From NCBI GenBank assembly GCA_026984595.1, contig JALSRW010000444.1:1-9327 (forward strand): a stretch of 9,327 nucleotides of DNA. The letters are read 5' to 3'. The notes beneath the pieces were generated by a model that saw only the letters and a list, made by a program, of their open reading frames with translations, did no database searches and was not told the DNA's origin. The stretch's first letter is position 1. Each line of letters starts with the position of its first letter. The translations under genes and the position numbers were made by a program. Shown piece by piece: positions 6,342 through 9,327 of the stretch. The DNA is from Alphaproteobacteria bacterium (GTDB lineage Bacteria > Pseudomonadota > Alphaproteobacteria > Geminicoccales > Geminicoccaceae).

Positions 6342-7090
6342 GCTTTCCTCTCCGTTCCGACATCCTGCCGGTAGAACACCCCGTCCACCTGGAGCTGCCG
6401 GCCGAGCTTGCGCTCGAAATAGCCCGGGATCAGCAGATGCAACGCGAAGCCGCGTGCCTCCATGGCGGAGATCATGGCGCGAAACTCCTGTTCGCCCTCA
6501 TAGAGCGGAACCAGTGCCATTTCCAGTTGCACGCCGACAATGCGCGGCCAGAGCCCCGCCGCCCCCTCCAGAACCCGGGGCTCGAAGCCCTGGACATCGA
6601 TCTTGAGGAACATCCGCCGCCAGGCGGGATCGATCTCCGTCAGCGAGTCGAGACGCCGCAGCGGCACCCGCACCCGCTCCTCGATCGCCGCACTCGGGGA
6701 GATGCGCTGCAGCAGAGGGGTCTGCGGCAGGACCGAGCTCATGTCGCTCTCGGCCGAGCGGGCGATGGTGACTTCGCCCTCGGCGTCCCCGAGCGCCATG
6801 GGCGGCGCCACCCGCCAGGCGGGATCGCCGCGTGCCGCCTTCACCAGTGCCGCATGTACCGGCGGCAGGGGCTCGAAGGAAAGGATCGGCCCTCCATATC
6901 CCGCGCGCCGCAGGCGCCGTGCGTACTGGCCGGTATTGGCACCGACATCGAGTACCGCATCGACCTCGAAACGGCGAAGCGTGGCGACGAGCTGGGCGGC
7001 CGCCTCGCGCGGCTTGTCCCGCCGCAGCAGATCATAGCCCATGCGGCGCGCGAGGCGCCGCAGCAGCCGTTCGAGGGGTCGCGCAACCAA
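6338..7090 (-). CDS. FkbM-family SAM-dependent methyltransferase
   Basis: A predicted 250-residue soluble methyltransferase. VLDVGANTGQYA (46-57) is SAM motif I, FEPLPP (72-77) holds the acidic residue expected to bind the SAM ribose, and LKIDVQGFE (162-170) with VQLEMALVPLYEGE (187-200) is the hallmark C-terminal part of the FkbM family. Members commonly methylate hydroxyl groups of sugars, polyketides or glycolipids; the acceptor here is unknown. The chosen start is TTG at 7090, because AGGAGGG overlapping the stop of the upstream gene stands 10 bases ahead of it. The frame stays open much further upstream, but that part overlaps the DUF3604 gene and is spurious. The alternative ATG at 7042 (giving 234 residues) lacks as good a site. 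It is translationally linked to the DUF3604 gene before it and psd after it. Confidence 0.87.
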   Translation of the reverse strand: MVARPLERLLRRLARRMGYDLLRRDKPREAAAQLVATLRRFEVDAVLDVGANTGQYARRLRRAGYGGPILSFEPLPPVHAALVKAARGDPAWRVAPPMALGDAEGEVTIARSAESDMSSVLPQTPLLQRISPSAAIEERVRVPLRRLDSLTEIDPAWRRMFLKIDVQGFEPRVLEGAAGLWPRIVGVQLEMALVPLYEGEQEFRAMISAMEARGFALHLLIPGYFERKLGRQLQVDGVFYRQDVGTERKA

Positions 7091-7107
7091 CCGCCCTTTC
7101 CCTCCTA
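7091..7107 (-). promoter_or_regulatory. Ribosome-binding site for the FkbM methyltransferase
   Basis: The minus strand reads TAGGAGGGAAAGGGCGG and then TTG. The AGGAGGG overlaps the TAG stop of the DUF3604 gene and lies 9-10 bases before the TTG. It decides for the TTG start and suggests re-initiation by ribosomes that have just finished the upstream gene. Confidence 0.6.
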
Positions 7108-9315
7108 GCGGAAGACGTAGACGGGACTCGACCAGGCCCGGTGGCCGTCCTCCAGGGTGAGGCGGACATGGAGGGGATTGTCGCCAGATTCGCGAAGCTC
7201 GATCCGCCGCTCCAGGGTCACCGCCCGATGGGGATTGGTCTCGGGCAGGCGGAAGATGCGCAGCCGCCGGCCCAGCCCGCCGGCCTCGAAGACGGTGTCC
7301 TCGCGGCCGATTTCGGCGATCGGAAGCGTACATTGCACGAGTGGCGTGTCGATGCGCAGCGTGCCGGCCTCGCCCTCTTCCAGCCAGGCATCGAAGCCGC
7401 CGAAATTGCCGGTGGTGACCGCCGTCCATTCGAGGCGGTGGGGTGCGGTCTGGACAAAGCGCTTGTCGAGGTTCCAGGAGTTGATCGGCCCGAGGCGGCG
7501 AAAGCGGTTGCCTTCGAGCTCGGCATGGCCGTCCCACACGGTCTGACGGCCGCGGCCGCGATATCCGGCCCCTTCCCAGATCACCCGGATGCGGGAGCCG
7601 AGCTCGGCCTCGCCCCAGGGGCGGAAGGTCTCCAGGATCTCGGTGCCGTTGCAAAGCTCGATCCGCTCCACCGCGGCCCCCGCCAGCACATCCACACGAA
7701 GCGTGAGGGTCGCGTCCGCGGAGCGCAGGATATCCCCCATCATCGCCCGGCGCACCGGGCGCGAGGCGGCGGCTCCCAGCGCCGGATCCTCCTCGAACAG
7801 TTCGGCCGGCCCATCGAATTCGGCGCGGACATCGAGGAACAGCCGGCAGCCGCTGGTGCCGTAGTGATGACGGCGGCGATAGGCCTCGAGAATGGCCGGG
7901 CGGGTCAGTTGCGGGGCCAGCAGGCAGGTGAGTCCGCCATAGGCGCCGAACATGCTGGCTCCGGGATGGCTGGCACCCGGCCGCCCCTTGTGCCCGTCCG
8001 AATTGCACACCACACCCACCCGGTAGCCCAGCTCGAAGGCGTCGTGGAGCAGCCATTCGAAGGTGCCCCAGGCGGAGTGGACCTCCACCGACCGTTCGAG
8101 GCGGCCGTCATGGGCACGGCGGATATCGGCGTAGCGCCCACCGACATGGGCGATCACGAAGCAATCCTCTCCCCGAAGAGCGGCGAACAGCTCCTCGGCG
8201 GTGGTGACATCCGTGTCGGCGTCCGAGAGATCCGGGACGAGCGCATGGGAGGATCGCCGGATCGGCCGCCCCTCGCTCGCGAAGAACACGTTGCGGTCGC
8301 CGCCGAGGCCGGTGTTTCCCGACCATTCGTAGCCCGGAAAGACGATGAACCGCCCGTCCTCGTTGAATTCGCGCGTGAGGGCGTTGAGCTCCTCCCAGAA
8401 GGCACGGGTGATCTGGAAGTCGTTGCCCTGGTGGCCCGATACGTCGAGGAAGGCGCGATCGCGGGCGAACGCGAAGTAGTCGCGCGCGGAATTCGTGCCG
8501 ATGGTCTCCTCCGATTGGCCGTGGATATCGGCCCACCAGGCGAGGAGATCGGTTTCGGCGATACGCAGCGGATTGCTGACCGCCACCTCCCTGCCCTCGG
8601 CATCGAGCAGCGCGATCTCGAGATCGCCGGGCGCGGCCACCCGCAGGTCGGAAACCGTGGCGGCGAAGGCCCCGGGCCGCAGATGCACGGTCTCCGGAAG
8701 GCCTTCCACCGGCTGGTTCGGGTGAAGGGTGAAGACATGGTCGCAACGATCGGAAGGATTGCCCCAGCGATCCTCGCCCTTGATGCAAAGCGTGAAGGGC
8801 TGGCCCGGCCGGCGGAGAGTCGGCAGCACCGCTCGGAAGGTCACCGGCGGTCCCGGGACGATGGATATGACCGGCTGCTCGGGCAGCTCCACATAGTCGT
8901 ATGTGGCGAAGGCATCCACCAGCACCCGGAACTCGAAGCTCTCCTCGCAGAAGGTCTGCAGGCGCATGCCCGGCGAGCCGGCACGCGGATCCCCGAAACG
9001 CACGACGACCCGATCTCCTTCACGAAGAAATCCACGCACCACCTTGACATACAGGGTCTTGTCCCAGGGGCGGATGTTCTGTTTCACGTCGTAGCGGACA
9101 TCCAGCACCGCCCCGTTGGAGGCCTCGACGGTGACGTAGTTCGGGGCGGCGGGATCGTCGAACTGGGGCGTTCCCATGTCGCTCGCGAAGCGGTGGGTGA
9201 TCTTGATGCTGCCGGTATCGTCGATGCCGTAGGTGCCGGCGGTGTAGGTCAGGGTGAAGGAGGCGAAGGATCCGGCCTCGAACGCGCCGGCGGGGGTGAT
9301 CTCCGCCCGTCCCAT
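7105..9315 (-). CDS. DUF3604 domain protein, predicted PHP-like metal-dependent hydrolase (5' end uncertain)
   Basis: At least 736 residues from ATG at 9315; the frame is still open to the window edge (Glu-Arg-Glu-Arg before the Met), so the true start may lie outside. Residues 1-255 look like beta-sandwich domains. The DUF3604 core begins at LLAWWADIHGQSEETIGT (257-274). Candidate metal ligands typical of PHP-like folds are D263 and H265, H295 (SGHQGND), E330 (FPGYEWSG), H390 (FVIAHVGG), E411 and H413 (VEVHSAWG), and D440 and H442 (CNSDGHKG). After about 495 come further beta-rich parts. No signal peptide is visible in the part seen. Family function is undetermined to my knowledge; a phosphoesterase-type hydrolase is a reasonable inference. 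Its stop overlaps the ribosome-binding site of the FkbM gene, and three phospholipid genes follow, suggesting a lipid or glycoconjugate substrate, unproven. Confidence 0.85.
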   Translation of the reverse strand: MGRAEITPAGAFEAGSFASFTLTYTAGTYGIDDTGSIKITHRFASDMGTPQFDDPAAPNYVTVEASNGAVLDVRYDVKQNIRPWDKTLYVKVVRGFLREGDRVVVRFGDPRAGSPGMRLQTFCEESFEFRVLVDAFATYDYVELPEQPVISIVPGPPVTFRAVLPTLRRPGQPFTLCIKGEDRWGNPSDRCDHVFTLHPNQPVEGLPETVHLRPGAFAATVSDLRVAAPGDLEIALLDAEGREVAVSNPLRIAETDLLAWWADIHGQSEETIGTNSARDYFAFARDRAFLDVSGHQGNDFQITRAFWEELNALTREFNEDGRFIVFPGYEWSGNTGLGGDRNVFFASEGRPIRRSSHALVPDLSDADTDVTTAEELFAALRGEDCFVIAHVGGRYADIRRAHDGRLERSVEVHSAWGTFEWLLHDAFELGYRVGVVCNSDGHKGRPGASHPGASMFGAYGGLTCLLAPQLTRPAILEAYRRRHHYGTSGCRLFLDVRAEFDGPAELFEEDPALGAAASRPVRRAMMGDILRSADATLTLRVDVLAGAAVERIELCNGTEILETFRPWGEAELGSRIRVIWEGAGYRGRGRQTVWDGHAELEGNRFRRLGPINSWNLDKRFVQTAPHRLEWTAVTTGNFGGFDAWLEEGEAGTLRIDTPLVQCTLPIAEIGREDTVFEAGGLGRRLRIFRLPETNPHRAVTLERRIELRESGDNPLHVRLTLEDGHRAWSSPVYVFR

Positions 9316-9327
9316 CCGTTCCCGCTC

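Noticed and set aside
7091..8056. Long N-terminal extension of the FkbM frame into the DUF3604 gene
   Set aside because: The extension is Arg/Pro/Gly-rich shadow sequence of the DUF3604 gene. Family length and the ribosome-binding site at 7100-7106 support a start at 7090.
1..9327. Search for mobile elements, CRISPR repeats, tRNA or rRNA genes, toxin-antitoxin or defence genes
   Set aside because: Nothing recognisable: no long direct repeats, transposase or integrase motifs, or structured RNA features. Composition looks uniform throughout, with no sign of a transferred block.

Overview
The window is a compact, gene-dense piece of a high-GC bacterial chromosome. Every supported gene lies on the minus strand, so transcription runs from the right end of the window to the left. 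Gene order (psd followed at once by pssA), the short form of phosphatidylserine decarboxylase, a TAXI-type TRAP transporter with a fused permease, a tandem-domain universal stress protein, and frequent GTG starts all suggest an alphaproteobacterium (perhaps Rhodospirillales-like). That placement is inference from gene content and base composition. I see no tRNA, rRNA, CRISPR array, insertion sequence or phage gene.

Right part (about 9315 down to 4103): five genes in a tight series. A large DUF3604 protein with PHP-like metal-binding motifs comes first, with its 5' end possibly outside the window. It is followed by an FkbM-family methyltransferase with a probable TTG start, phosphatidylserine decarboxylase (psd), CDP-diacylglycerol-serine phosphatidyltransferase (pssA), and a second, smaller CDP-alcohol phosphatidyltransferase of unknown substrate. 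Neighbours overlap by 4 bases (GTGA) or are separated by 11-14 bases, which indicates one operon with translational coupling. Psd and PssA together make phosphatidylethanolamine via phosphatidylserine. The DUF3604 protein, the FkbM enzyme and the second phosphatidyltransferase suggest extra steps on lipid head groups or surface glycoconjugates, but that link rests only on position.

Middle (4071 down to 3247): a tandem-domain universal stress protein, 31 bases downstream of the second phosphatidyltransferase gene, so it may belong to the tail of the lipid operon. An 84-base gap holding a 7-bp hairpin separates it from the next unit.

Left part (3162 down to 412): a TAXI-family TRAP transporter made of a periplasmic solute-binding protein and a single fused DctQ/DctM-type permease, 12 bases apart. 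The substrate cannot be read from the sequence. Next comes a 144-base stretch with an odd hydrophobic short reading frame that has no start codon. Last is the first 89 codons of a class I SAM-dependent methyltransferase cut by the left edge of the window.
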